A stretch of 39,995 bases of DNA, taken from positions 1-39,995 of the IMG/VR virus record IMGVR_UViG_3300049489_001027. The stretch is one strand, 5' to 3'. This DNA is from a virus. The notes below the pieces were generated by a model, which saw nothing but the letters and a program-made list of their open reading frames with translations, did no database searches and was not told where the DNA came from. The position numbers were made by a program, and so were the translations under genes. This document shows positions 30,471 through 37,906 of this stretch, piece after piece; position 1 is the first letter of the stretch; the number at the start of each line of letters is the position of its first letter.

Positions 30471-32996
30471 ATGGCTGTCACACTAAGTCAATATGTGGAT
30501 CCGGGCGTTTACGTTCAGCAAGTTATCGTCCCAGGACCATTAAATTTAGCCACAGTACCGGTACTTCCTACCATCATCGCGCATGGGAGTCGGCTGAAAC
30601 AAGCGATTAATGAGGCGGTTATTCGTGGGCTGGTGAGTGGTGAGACGCTCACAGTCGCTGGTGCGTCTCCGCACACCGCGCAACTTGCAAACCGCAGTAA
30701 TCGCAAGCTCACCAACACGACGGTGTATGGTAATGGAGTTGCGATTAGCGACAGCTTTATTAGCTATCAATCTGCGCGCATTCTCGGTACGGCGGCAGGT
30801 ACTTTTAATATCAGCTCGCCTGTCAGCTTTTCTATTGAACTAGACGGAAACTTACCGATTCAAATTGTGCTGGAGCACGCCGCTGTGCCAGTTGCGCCAG
30901 TTGTGAGTGAAGCGCAAGTGACCGTCGAAGCAACTTTTAGCGGTGTAGGCGGTAGCGCGGCAACACGCGCTGAAGTCGCAGCGGCCATCAACGCCGGACT
31001 GGCAGCAGCCACAAATGCGGCATTAGGCGTGACAAGTGGAGGCTACGGCTCGTCGTATAGTGCCGTGGCGTCTGATGGTACTACAGGCATTCGAATCATC
31101 AGCCCAATTAGCACGCCATCGAGTGATGTGCGCGTATTTGCAAGCGTTCCTGGAGCTGCGGCAGGCCTGACCGCCTTGTTTGGCGGGACACTTGATGCCG
31201 CCTCAATCATCATTGTCAGTGATACAATTTATAGCTCGAGTGTTACATACACTGCAGACTATATTGCACTGACAGACGTTGTTGATACCCTTTCAAATGA
31301 CGACCCACGGACCTTTACAAAAGTTGGCCGATTTCCTGGCGTGGGCACATTTACTGAAGATACCGACTTCGCTGTCGACGGAAATAGCGATCTTGATTGG
31401 AGTAACGCTACGGCCACTGGTGTCATTACAAGTGCTACGACGACGAGCTTAAGTGACACCTATAACTTGTCTGTAAATGATACTATTCAACTCGCCTTCG
31501 ACGGTAAGGCGGCGGTCACAATTGACCTAAATGGGTTGGTCAGTCCTCCAGTAGGGTATGCAAATCCTGCGGTGCCTGCGGCGGCCACCGCTGCTGAAGT
31601 GGCCGCGAACATTAATGCCGTGCTGGCCAACGACAATAATCATGGCGCACGCTATCGATCCGTAGCGGTTGCTAGCGGTGGGCGAGTTGTTTTGACTAGT
31701 CCAAATGATGGTTCGACAAGCAGCATCGCTATTACGCATCCATCGTCCAGCGATGCAACACTGGCTATCTTCGGCCTTGGCAGCAGCACTAACCTGACTG
31801 TGACCGGCACTGGAACACGCCCGGATCTTGCTTCAGTTTACTACGCCACGTACTCATATCCTCGTCCAGCAGGAGATTATAACGTTCCTAAGCAATTCTT
31901 CTCGCTTGAACAGGCGCTGTCCTTTACTGGGCCGATCTCAGCCAGCAATCCATTGGCGGTGGCAGCTGAAATTGCATTTCGAAATGGCGCGCCGACTGTG
32001 TTACTGATTCAGGTCGATGATTCATCGGCGCCCGGAGCGCCAACACGCCTAGAAATACTCGACGCCTTAAATGCGGCGGGTACTAAGTCCACCGCTACTG
32101 ACATCGTTGTGTTGAGTACTGACCTTGCTGTGCAAGTCGATGTCATGCAACATGTCGAAAACCAAAGCAGTCTTGTAGAAAAGAACTATCGTCGCGGTTG
32201 GTTCGGTATGGCACGAGATACCGCAATTGGCGACAAGGACACTGCCGACACATTTGTTTATCGCGCCACACGCACATTGCAGGTCGCTCCTGATAGTCCT
32301 GCTCGAGGACGACTTATTTTAGTGTCGCCGCCAGGAATTGAGGGCAACACAAAGACGCTAACACTTGAGGATGGCACAACCGAAGAGATGGAACTCGATA
32401 GCAGCTGGAACGCGCTTATGGTCGCCTCAAAGCTTGCGTCATTTACAAGCCCCGCAGAATCGTTGTTGCGAAAGACAGTTAGTGGCGTTGATGCAGACGA
32501 AAATGACTTCACACCTTGGGTACGTGCAGAGCGCGCATCCTTGGCGAGCGCCGGCGTCACTGTCGTAACTTTTGACGCGGGTCGATTTATCCTGCTGGAC
32601 CCGACGACCACTGAACGTGGTGGTGGCGGTCTTGTTGGTTTTGAAGAGATCAGCGTCAGTGTCCAAAAGGATAATGTTGTACGTAAGGTGACACAAGCTC
32701 TCGACGCAGGTGTCATTGGCCTGGTGCCAACCGATTTGGCAGACTTCGTTCTTGATATTAAACAGATCATCGCCAATGTGTTGCAAGGCGAAATCGGGCG
32801 TGGCGCGATTGCGCCATTTGTCGACGACAACGGTAATACCCGTGATATCGATTACAGTCGTGATATTAAAGTCGAGCAAGACGCAAACGATCCAAGGACG
32901 TTTTTGTTTAAATTCTTCTTCCGCGCCCGCTACCCTGCCAGGTTGCTTCTTGGTGAATACAGCTTAGACAACCCATTCTTTAATGCAAACTTGTAG
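30471..32996 (+). CDS. Tail sheath protein
   Basis: An 841-residue contractile tail sheath subunit. The N-terminus (SQYVDPGVYVQQV) is the hallmark sheath start (PGVYxxE/Q), and the C-terminal 200 residues have the conserved sheath order: TPWVRAERASLASAGVTVVT, FEEISVSVQKDNVVRKVTQA, IIANVLQGEIGRGAI, FLFKFFFRARYPARLLLGEY. The protein is longer than simple sheaths because it carries two copies of a beta/alpha domain at about residues 103-240 and 324-439, probably on the outer surface. In the particle the sheath contracts to drive the tube into the host cell. No clear Shine-Dalgarno sequence precedes the ATG. Confidence 0.92.
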   Translation: MAVTLSQYVDPGVYVQQVIVPGPLNLATVPVLPTIIAHGSRLKQAINEAVIRGLVSGETLTVAGASPHTAQLANRSNRKLTNTTVYGNGVAISDSFISYQSARILGTAAGTFNISSPVSFSIELDGNLPIQIVLEHAAVPVAPVVSEAQVTVEATFSGVGGSAATRAEVAAAINAGLAAATNAALGVTSGGYGSSYSAVASDGTTGIRIISPISTPSSDVRVFASVPGAAAGLTALFGGTLDAASIIIVSDTIYSSSVTYTADYIALTDVVDTLSNDDPRTFTKVGRFPGVGTFTEDTDFAVDGNSDLDWSNATATGVITSATTTSLSDTYNLSVNDTIQLAFDGKAAVTIDLNGLVSPPVGYANPAVPAAATAAEVAANINAVLANDNNHGARYRSVAVASGGRVVLTSPNDGSTSSIAITHPSSSDATLAIFGLGSSTNLTVTGTGTRPDLASVYYATYSYPRPAGDYNVPKQFFSLEQALSFTGPISASNPLAVAAEIAFRNGAPTVLLIQVDDSSAPGAPTRLEILDALNAAGTKSTATDIVVLSTDLAVQVDVMQHVENQSSLVEKNYRRGWFGMARDTAIGDKDTADTFVYRATRTLQVAPDSPARGRLILVSPPGIEGNTKTLTLEDGTTEEMELDSSWNALMVASKLASFTSPAESLLRKTVSGVDADENDFTPWVRAERASLASAGVTVVTFDAGRFILLDPTTTERGGGGLVGFEEISVSVQKDNVVRKVTQALDAGVIGLVPTDLADFVLDIKQIIANVLQGEIGRGAIAPFVDDNGNTRDIDYSRDIKVEQDANDPRTFLFKFFFRARYPARLLLGEYSLDNPFFNANL
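30777..31191 (+). repeat. Sheath accessory domain, copy 1
   Basis: Encodes ILGTAAGTFNIS, then FSIELDGNLPIQIVLE, then AATRAEVAAAINAGL, then SDVRVFASVPGAAAGLTALF. The same order (strand with DG, central AEVAAxINAxL helix, terminal Ala-x-x-x-Leu-Phe-Gly motif) recurs in copy 2 and in the protein at 29294. Boundaries are approximate. Confidence 0.6.
31441..31788 (+). repeat. Sheath accessory domain, copy 2
   Basis: Encodes DTYNLSVNDTIQLAFDGKAA, then TAAEVAANINAVLAND, then SGGRVVLTSPNDGSTSSIAI, then SDATLAIFGLG. It parallels copy 1 at about residues 103-240 of the sheath and points to an internal duplication. Boundaries are approximate. Confidence 0.6.
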
Positions 32997-33091
32997 TGCT
33001 GTGGTCACTTGCTGACCAACCGCAGACAAGCTAGGTCATTTTGTCCCAAGTATTGCCAAAATGAGCCATAAAAGCTAACATACAGCTAATT

Positions 33092-33592
33092 GTGGCACGT
33101 CCTATAACTCCGCCAAACACCCGAACTCAGACATCGCACGCGATGACTATTCATGCAAACGGTACAATGATTGGCGCCGTGAGTGAATGGTCTCCAGAAC
33201 ACTCACTCGATATCGCCGCAGTCTATGAATTTGGGCAAGTCACGGGCCCGTATGGACACGAGTTTGGGGCGCCGTACGAAAAGGTGCCTCAGAATATCAG
33301 TGGCCAGACTATTAGTATCAGTCGGTATGATATTTACACAGCTCAAATGGAATCCGTTTTTGGTACTGTTGACCTACAAATGTTGAGTAGTGACCCTGGT
33401 ATGGCAAACGGCGGTACGGGGCATCTGGACCTAAGGGAGACTTGGCACACACCTGGCGGAACCAATAATTATTCCATTTTGTACCAAGGGTGCTGGTTTT
33501 CTCGAATTGGGCGTACTATGTCCGCCTCTGGGGACAGAATTATTAACGTTGGCGCTACTGTAGAGTGGACTCAGCGTAGACGGGTTAAGTAA
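33092..33592 (+). CDS. Tail tube protein, copy 1
   Basis: A 166-residue protein starting at GTG 33092, following a 95-base gap that contains only two weak stem-loops (33002-33018 and 33036-33064) and no Shine-Dalgarno. It directly follows the sheath gene, the standard place for the tube. It shares with the next gene the blocks TRTQTSH, IGAV, VPQN, SISRYDIY with ME and F, and YQGCWFSRIGRT with RIINVGA, so these are paralogues. The beta-rich profile suits a tube protein that stacks as hexameric rings on the tape measure. The paralogue, not a database search, supports the family call. Confidence 0.8.
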   Translation: MARPITPPNTRTQTSHAMTIHANGTMIGAVSEWSPEHSLDIAAVYEFGQVTGPYGHEFGAPYEKVPQNISGQTISISRYDIYTAQMESVFGTVDLQMLSSDPGMANGGTGHLDLRETWHTPGGTNNYSILYQGCWFSRIGRTMSASGDRIINVGATVEWTQRRRVK

Positions 33593-33610
33593 TCCATCCG
33601 CTACCGGTGC

Positions 33611-33635
33611 GTAACCGAGACCCTTAGGGGGTTAC
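33611..33635 (+). promoter_or_regulatory. Hairpin that can sequester a ribosome binding site
   Basis: GTAACC (33611-33616) pairs exactly with GGTTAC (33630-33635), and CCC (33621-33623) can pair with GGG (33627-33629). The AGGGGG ribosome binding site (33626-33631) lies inside the structure, one base before the TTG start region. When folded it should lower translation of the second tube gene. Energy calculation not available. Confidence 0.45.
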
Positions 33636-33636
33636 A

Positions 33637-34194
33637 TTGGGATCTCCTTTTTTAGGCGACATCGCCGATGCTGCAACCGAGCAATTCGGCATTGACCGCA
33701 ATTTAATAAACGACCTGATTACCCCGGACCGCGTTCCACATACCCGTACTCAGACGTCTCATGGGCTGACGATACGCGTCACAGGAGGGCGTATTATCGG
33801 TGCTGTGCACACTTTTACACATACGACTGAACGCCAATTGGACGAAGAGTGGGAGGTGAACATTGGTGCGCGCGGTGCAGGACCTACCGAAATCGTGCCT
33901 CAAAATGTGACAACGCGTGCCCTGAGCATTGAAAGGTATGATCTGTACGTCCGAAACATGGAAGAAGCATTCAATAATACAGGTGAACTCATCTCATTGA
34001 GTGACCAGTTCAGGCCATTTAGCTTACGCACGATCTGGCAATCGCCAGTGGGGCTTGTGCTCGGCGGTCGTCGGGTATACGAATACAGAGGATGTTGGTT
34101 CCGCAGTATTGGCAGGACTGCATCGGCCGATGGTCAAAGGATCATCAATGTTAACGCTGAGATTGTGTATCGAGATCGGGTGAGGTTGGTATGA
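33637..34194 (+). CDS. Tail tube protein, copy 2 (TTG start)
   Basis: A 185-residue paralogue of the preceding tube protein. The TTG start at 33637 is supported by AGGGGG five bases upstream and by alignment: TRTQTSHGLTI, IIGAV, VPQN, LSIERYDLYVRNME and YRGCWFRSIGRTASADG match the first copy, which begins TRTQTSH near its own start, here preceded by 30 extra residues. Two tube-like genes suggest one is the main tube and the other a specialised ring, for example a terminator, initiator or baseplate-proximal adaptor. The rare start codon and hairpin-masked ribosome binding site point to lower expression of this copy. The stop overlaps the next ATG (ATGA). Confidence 0.8.
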   Translation: MGSPFLGDIADAATEQFGIDRNLINDLITPDRVPHTRTQTSHGLTIRVTGGRIIGAVHTFTHTTERQLDEEWEVNIGARGAGPTEIVPQNVTTRALSIERYDLYVRNMEEAFNNTGELISLSDQFRPFSLRTIWQSPVGLVLGGRRVYEYRGCWFRSIGRTASADGQRIINVNAEIVYRDRVRLV

Positions 34195-34673
34195 AAAGGC
34201 ACGAGTTGCTTAGTAAAATTGATGAGGGGCTGCGCGGGCTACCACAGGAACGAACTGTTGAATTGCACGGGCACAAGTTTACCTTGCGTCTGCTTGACCG
34301 CGGAGAGGAAACGGAGATGAAGGCGCTCATTCCGGATACCGTGAGTTTAGCACAAGCTGTTGCTGATAATAGCGCGCCTACAATGGCCATCGCCCTGAGA
34401 GCGATTGACGGAACACCCGCTGATGTCTTATTTGGTGACATTCCAGACGACTATGACGACGAGATGCGCGCGCTCATTAGTCGAGAACTCGTCGCGCGAA
34501 AACGTATGCAGTGGCATAACTGCCTGAAATGGCTACAAGATAAGCCTGGTGTTTTTGTGCAATACTTGTGGGCTGAATACTTGGACCTCAAGAACGAGGC
34601 AAGGGAGGTGATGACTAAGCTCACCGACCCTTTATCGAAGACACCTCTGAACTCGCAATCCGTGCATATGTGA
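34191..34673 (+). CDS. Tail assembly chaperone, short (unshifted) form
   Basis: A 160-residue protein between the tube and tape measure genes, the conserved position for the gpG-type chaperone in lambda-like and myovirus tails. GAGG precedes the ATG, which overlaps the tube stop. The sequence is helical and charged (FTLRLLDRGEETEMKALIPD and EMRALISRELVARKRMQWHN). After residue 148 lies the slippery site, and the frame ends 12 residues later; a fraction of ribosomes should shift into the -1 frame to make the fused long form. These chaperones coat the tape measure before tube polymerisation. Family assignment is from gene order, size and the frameshift signature. Confidence 0.8.
   Translation: MKRHELLSKIDEGLRGLPQERTVELHGHKFTLRLLDRGEETEMKALIPDTVSLAQAVADNSAPTMAIALRAIDGTPADVLFGDIPDDYDDEMRALISRELVARKRMQWHNCLKWLQDKPGVFVQYLWAEYLDLKNEAREVMTKLTDPLSKTPLNSQSVHM
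34628..34634 (+). promoter_or_regulatory. Programmed -1 ribosomal frameshift site CCCTTTA
   Basis: C CCT TTA in the zero frame is a canonical X XXY YYZ slippery heptamer. The -1 frame is open from 34619 onward, and slipping here joins TKLTDPL to IEDTSELAIRAY and then the downstream ORF without a stop. The fused product would be 148 + 180 = 328 residues. A 7-bp stem (CGCAATC with GATTGCG, 34654-34678) lies further downstream than the usual stimulatory distance and may or may not contribute. Confidence 0.85.
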
Positions 34674-35176
34674 TTGCGCGTAAGGGGGTGTGCATCAATG
34701 ACCCTTCGGTACGAACTATGACTGACCTGCAGTGGAAATTTGAGTATTTGGCGTTGCAGCGACGAGACGCTGAGCACGCTCAGATGATTCAGATCATTCA
34801 GGATCGTATCGTTGATATGTTAGGCCTAAATGTTGGCAGTGTCGTACGTGAAGGATTTGATTACAAAGTACCGCTGTCATTGTTAGTCGGTAATCCGGAG
34901 ATGCTAAAAACCGTATTCGAACAGGCGCAGCAGGCGGCACAAGCCGATGATGCAGTCAACGACAATAGTTTTGATGAATTTAGTAAGCAGTTGATGGAAG
35001 CGACGAGGCCCGGCGAAGATATAGGTGACATTGTGCCGTTCGCTGTTCCAATTGATACAAACGCCGTTGAGTATAAAAACCCATACTTATATAGTGAAGA
35101 GTACCAAAGCGCCCTCACGACTTTGGTCGAATTGAAGCCTGGTAAAGGGGCTAAGGTACTGCTAGAAGATGGCTGA
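34670..35176 (+). CDS. Tail assembly chaperone, -1 frame extension
   Basis: A helical 168-residue ORF with a possible GTG start at 34670, but the frame is continuous back to 34619 and reads sensibly there (HRPFIEDTSELAIRAYVIAR), so most expression is probably through -1 frameshifting from the upstream gene, giving the long chaperone. The C-terminal part (SLLVGNPEMLKTVFEQAQQA) is helical and acidic. In phage lambda the gpGT extension (T) binds the tube protein while the G part binds the tape measure. The stop overlaps the tape measure gene by eight bases. If GTG 34670 is used a separate protein would exist as well. Confidence 0.75.
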   Translation: MIARKGVCINDPSVRTMTDLQWKFEYLALQRRDAEHAQMIQIIQDRIVDMLGLNVGSVVREGFDYKVPLSLLVGNPEMLKTVFEQAQQAAQADDAVNDNSFDEFSKQLMEATRPGEDIGDIVPFAVPIDTNAVEYKNPYLYSEEYQSALTTLVELKPGKGAKVLLEDG

Positions 35177-37106
35177 CCTGGACCCAGAGGTCGTTGCCGC
35201 AATGGCAGAGAATCTGCAACGACTGCGTATGGACGCAGAGGCGTTGGAGTCTGCACTAGGTAGTACTTTTGACGCCGCATCAAAAGATTTCGATCGAATG
35301 GCTGCTCGCGCAGAGTCTAGGTGGAAGAAACTATCAGACAGCATGGTCGCAGGTATGGGCAAAGTCGGCGCGAAGCTTAAGGGACTGTCAAGTTTTGGTG
35401 GACAAGCGGGGACTGGTGGGGCTAAGGGACCTGATGCTGTAGCGCGTGTAGCTGCGCGTACGACCGGCGTTGTTCAAGGGTTTCAAAAACATTTGGCGTC
35501 GATTGGAATTGCCGGACTGCCATTCGGCGGCCTGCTTGGGCTTATGATGTTCGGCAAATGGAAAGAAGCCGAGTACGCTGCACGTGGCAATAAGATAGCA
35601 CAGCAATTTGAAGGACTTGGTGACGTCGGCAATAACATCGCAGGCAGACTCGGAAGCAATATTCGACGCTTAAGCCTTCAACTCGGTCGGGACATTTCTG
35701 GTGAGCTTGAGTCATTGGCCTCTGGGTTATCCGATTTTGGCGTAACAGCAGAACAAGCTTTTGGCAAAACTTCACGAGCAGCTTTTAAGACTGATGGGGC
35801 TACGCGCTCGCTAGGCGAAACTCTTTTTGTGCTCGATCAGGGTTTTGAGGGCGGAGGCGCGGCTTTTAAGACCGCAGGTCAGCTTATTATTGATACAAAC
35901 ATGTCATTGCGCGACTCGGTGACATTAACAAAAAACATTGGCCTGGCTGCAGGCGCTGTGGGTATGAAGTTTTCAATGTTCTCTTCGGTTGTAACGCAGG
36001 CAACTAGTGCCCTGCGTATGCAAGGCGTTGAGGCTGAATCTATCGCGGATACTATCGCTACCGTAAGTCGACAATACCAAAGAATGGGTATGCAAAGCGG
36101 TCGAGCGGCGGCAATGGCGGCTTCTGGCATACAAGGCGCAGCAGACGCACTCGCTAATATGGACATTGGCATGAAGGCTATTCTCGGCGAACGTATGACT
36201 GGCGGGCGCGTTACGGGTCTTGCGGCGGGAACTCAATTCGAACGCGGTACACTTGGCGCAGGCGAACAATTTGGTGCAAGTATCGCAGAACTAATCGAAA
36301 TAACGAAAGAAAACACGAATGACGAGGCATCACAATATTACATGTTAAAGCAATTCTTGGGGGGCAATGCACAGGCGGCTGATGCACTTATGCGCTTACA
36401 AGAAGCCGGCGGCAAGGACCAAGGAGCCATCAAAAAATTGGCTGAGCAGCAAAGCGGGCGACTAAAGGGTATGCTTGATAAAGAAGCACAAAAGACCAAC
36501 GTGTTCGAACGGCATATGAATGTTATCAGGGATGCAATTGGTCAGCTTGGTTCAGGGTTGATGAAAATAATGATGGCAGGTTTCGGTCAGTTGAGCCTTA
36601 TATATCAAATAATTCGGGGATACGTTACCGGCGAAAAGGTTGATTGGGACGCGATCAGTGACGCCTCTATGGGACTTGAGCGCGCTACTAAGGATGCTTG
36701 GACCAAAATTCAGGGCGCTGGCGGAATTATTGGTAAGGAACTTGGCGGTTCTGCGCGCGACTTAGGCCTCGTCATACCAAACGCTCTTGGCGCAGGTCGA
36801 GGTGCAGACGTCGCACCGGAGTTGCGCGGGCGTAATACATTTCAGCATGATACCGCAGGAATCGTAAATAGATTAATTCAAGAAGAAAGGTTGCCTGAGA
36901 AGTCACGTGAGAAATTATATTCAGCGGTCAAGCGCGTCTCGCGTAGCCTGATGACACAAGGAACCACAGCTGCGCCGGCACACGAAGCAGCAGTGGAACG
37001 ATTTTTGCACAGTGATGAAGCCGCCGCGCTAGTGCAGGGTGGGCAAAAAATGAAAGTGACAATTTCATTTCACGCTAAACCCGGGGCGACGCCGGAAAGG
37101 CCGTAA
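35169..37106 (+). CDS. Tape measure protein
   Basis: A 645-residue protein with the usual order after tube and chaperone genes. The N-terminus is helical (ALESALGSTFDAASKDFDRM), a hydrophobic stretch lies at about residues 110-130 (IGIAGLPFGGLLGLMMF), and long Ala/Gly/Met-rich helices and small turns follow (GRAAAMAASGIQGAADALAN). Tape measure length sets tail length at roughly 1.5 angstrom per residue, so about 95-100 nm, moderate for a myovirus. A C-terminal 50-residue segment (about 595-645) is short and charged. No peptidase or transglycosylase motif was seen. The ATG is coupled to the chaperone gene. Confidence 0.85.
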   Translation: MADLDPEVVAAMAENLQRLRMDAEALESALGSTFDAASKDFDRMAARAESRWKKLSDSMVAGMGKVGAKLKGLSSFGGQAGTGGAKGPDAVARVAARTTGVVQGFQKHLASIGIAGLPFGGLLGLMMFGKWKEAEYAARGNKIAQQFEGLGDVGNNIAGRLGSNIRRLSLQLGRDISGELESLASGLSDFGVTAEQAFGKTSRAAFKTDGATRSLGETLFVLDQGFEGGGAAFKTAGQLIIDTNMSLRDSVTLTKNIGLAAGAVGMKFSMFSSVVTQATSALRMQGVEAESIADTIATVSRQYQRMGMQSGRAAAMAASGIQGAADALANMDIGMKAILGERMTGGRVTGLAAGTQFERGTLGAGEQFGASIAELIEITKENTNDEASQYYMLKQFLGGNAQAADALMRLQEAGGKDQGAIKKLAEQQSGRLKGMLDKEAQKTNVFERHMNVIRDAIGQLGSGLMKIMMAGFGQLSLIYQIIRGYVTGEKVDWDAISDASMGLERATKDAWTKIQGAGGIIGKELGGSARDLGLVIPNALGAGRGADVAPELRGRNTFQHDTAGIVNRLIQEERLPEKSREKLYSAVKRVSRSLMTQGTTAAPAHEAAVERFLHSDEAAALVQGGQKMKVTISFHAKPGATPERP

Positions 37107-37111
37107 TTGTC

Positions 37112-37903
37112 ATGGTGGGTATACCAATCGCACAGGCTCTCACGGGTCTTTTTAATGCAGGATCAACAGGACCAACAGGTAACGCGCAGCTACAACATTG
37201 GGTGTTCACGTCAACATTACGGCAAGCGTATGCTTATAGTTCTTCATCTGACACGCCATCAGAGGCGGCGTTGCTAGCTCTTGGCTTCCGTCCGGATGCT
37301 ACATCTTTCGACTTGGCACCAGGATTTAGCGTCTCGAATAGCATGACACCAAATATCGTCATGGCAATCAACCCAAAAAGTGTGACTTTTGACCAACCAA
37401 AACGGTTTACCCGTCAGGATACGCGCGATGGTAGTGTGTTTTTTCATTGGACGAACAAGAAGGGACAGAATAATGATATTTTAGTTATCAAATTTGCAGG
37501 AAACACCGGAAACATTGATCTTCGTGGTGATTTGGCATTACCTTCATCAGACCAGACAGGTGCAATGAGCAAGTTACAAGTATTCCTGAATTTGTGGCAG
37601 TTAACGCGTGAGCCAATGTTGCTGGGTAACAATACTACAAACGTTTTCGCACTGACCTATTCTTCACAGGCACTTCCAGTTCCAATTACATTCAGTGGGT
37701 TTTTCAACCAAGTTATGAGTTTTGAGGAAAGCGCCGACAAGCCGAACAGTCGTGATTACAGTTTCGAATTTACAGTCACCAACACAGAGCCGGATTTAGA
37801 TACGTATATTGAAGAAGTTACATTCGCAAGCGCAAATGCACCAGCTGACGCTACCGACGTGTCATCACTGTTTGGGGTCAGTGTTGACAGCTCGAAAGGG
37901 TAA
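37112..37903 (+). CDS. Baseplate- or tail-tip-type structural protein
   Basis: A 263-residue protein five bases after the tape measure stop. A conserved-looking block VTFDQPKRFTRQDTRDGSVF followed by FHWTNKKGQNNDILVIKFAG and NTGNIDLRGD resembles a virion protein I have seen repeatedly in large phages after the tape measure. QLTREPMLLGNNTTNVFALT follows. The order suggests a hub-adjacent or tail tube-cap role: LysM-like peptidoglycan-binding proteins often occur here, but I see no LysM motif with certainty. No membrane segment. Function inferred from location. Confidence 0.7.
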   Translation: MVGIPIAQALTGLFNAGSTGPTGNAQLQHWVFTSTLRQAYAYSSSSDTPSEAALLALGFRPDATSFDLAPGFSVSNSMTPNIVMAINPKSVTFDQPKRFTRQDTRDGSVFFHWTNKKGQNNDILVIKFAGNTGNIDLRGDLALPSSDQTGAMSKLQVFLNLWQLTREPMLLGNNTTNVFALTYSSQALPVPITFSGFFNQVMSFEESADKPNSRDYSFEFTVTNTEPDLDTYIEEVTFASANAPADATDVSSLFGVSVDSSKG

Positions 37904-37906
37904 CAT

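Noticed and set aside
32258-32830. 190-codon antisense ORF across the sheath gene
   Set aside because: It is opposite the conserved sheath C-terminus; Ser/Arg/Thr-rich low-complexity composition indicates a shadow frame.
33002-33064. Two stem-loops after the sheath gene as intrinsic terminators
   Set aside because: Stems are 6 and 8 bp, the longer one has a 13-base loop, and neither is followed by a T-run; termination here would also separate the sheath from the tube without an obvious promoter.
34670-35176. Independent gene with a GTG start in the chaperone locus
   Set aside because: The frame is open and sensible upstream of the GTG, no binding site is seen and a canonical slippery heptamer joins it to the preceding ORF; kept only as a secondary possibility.
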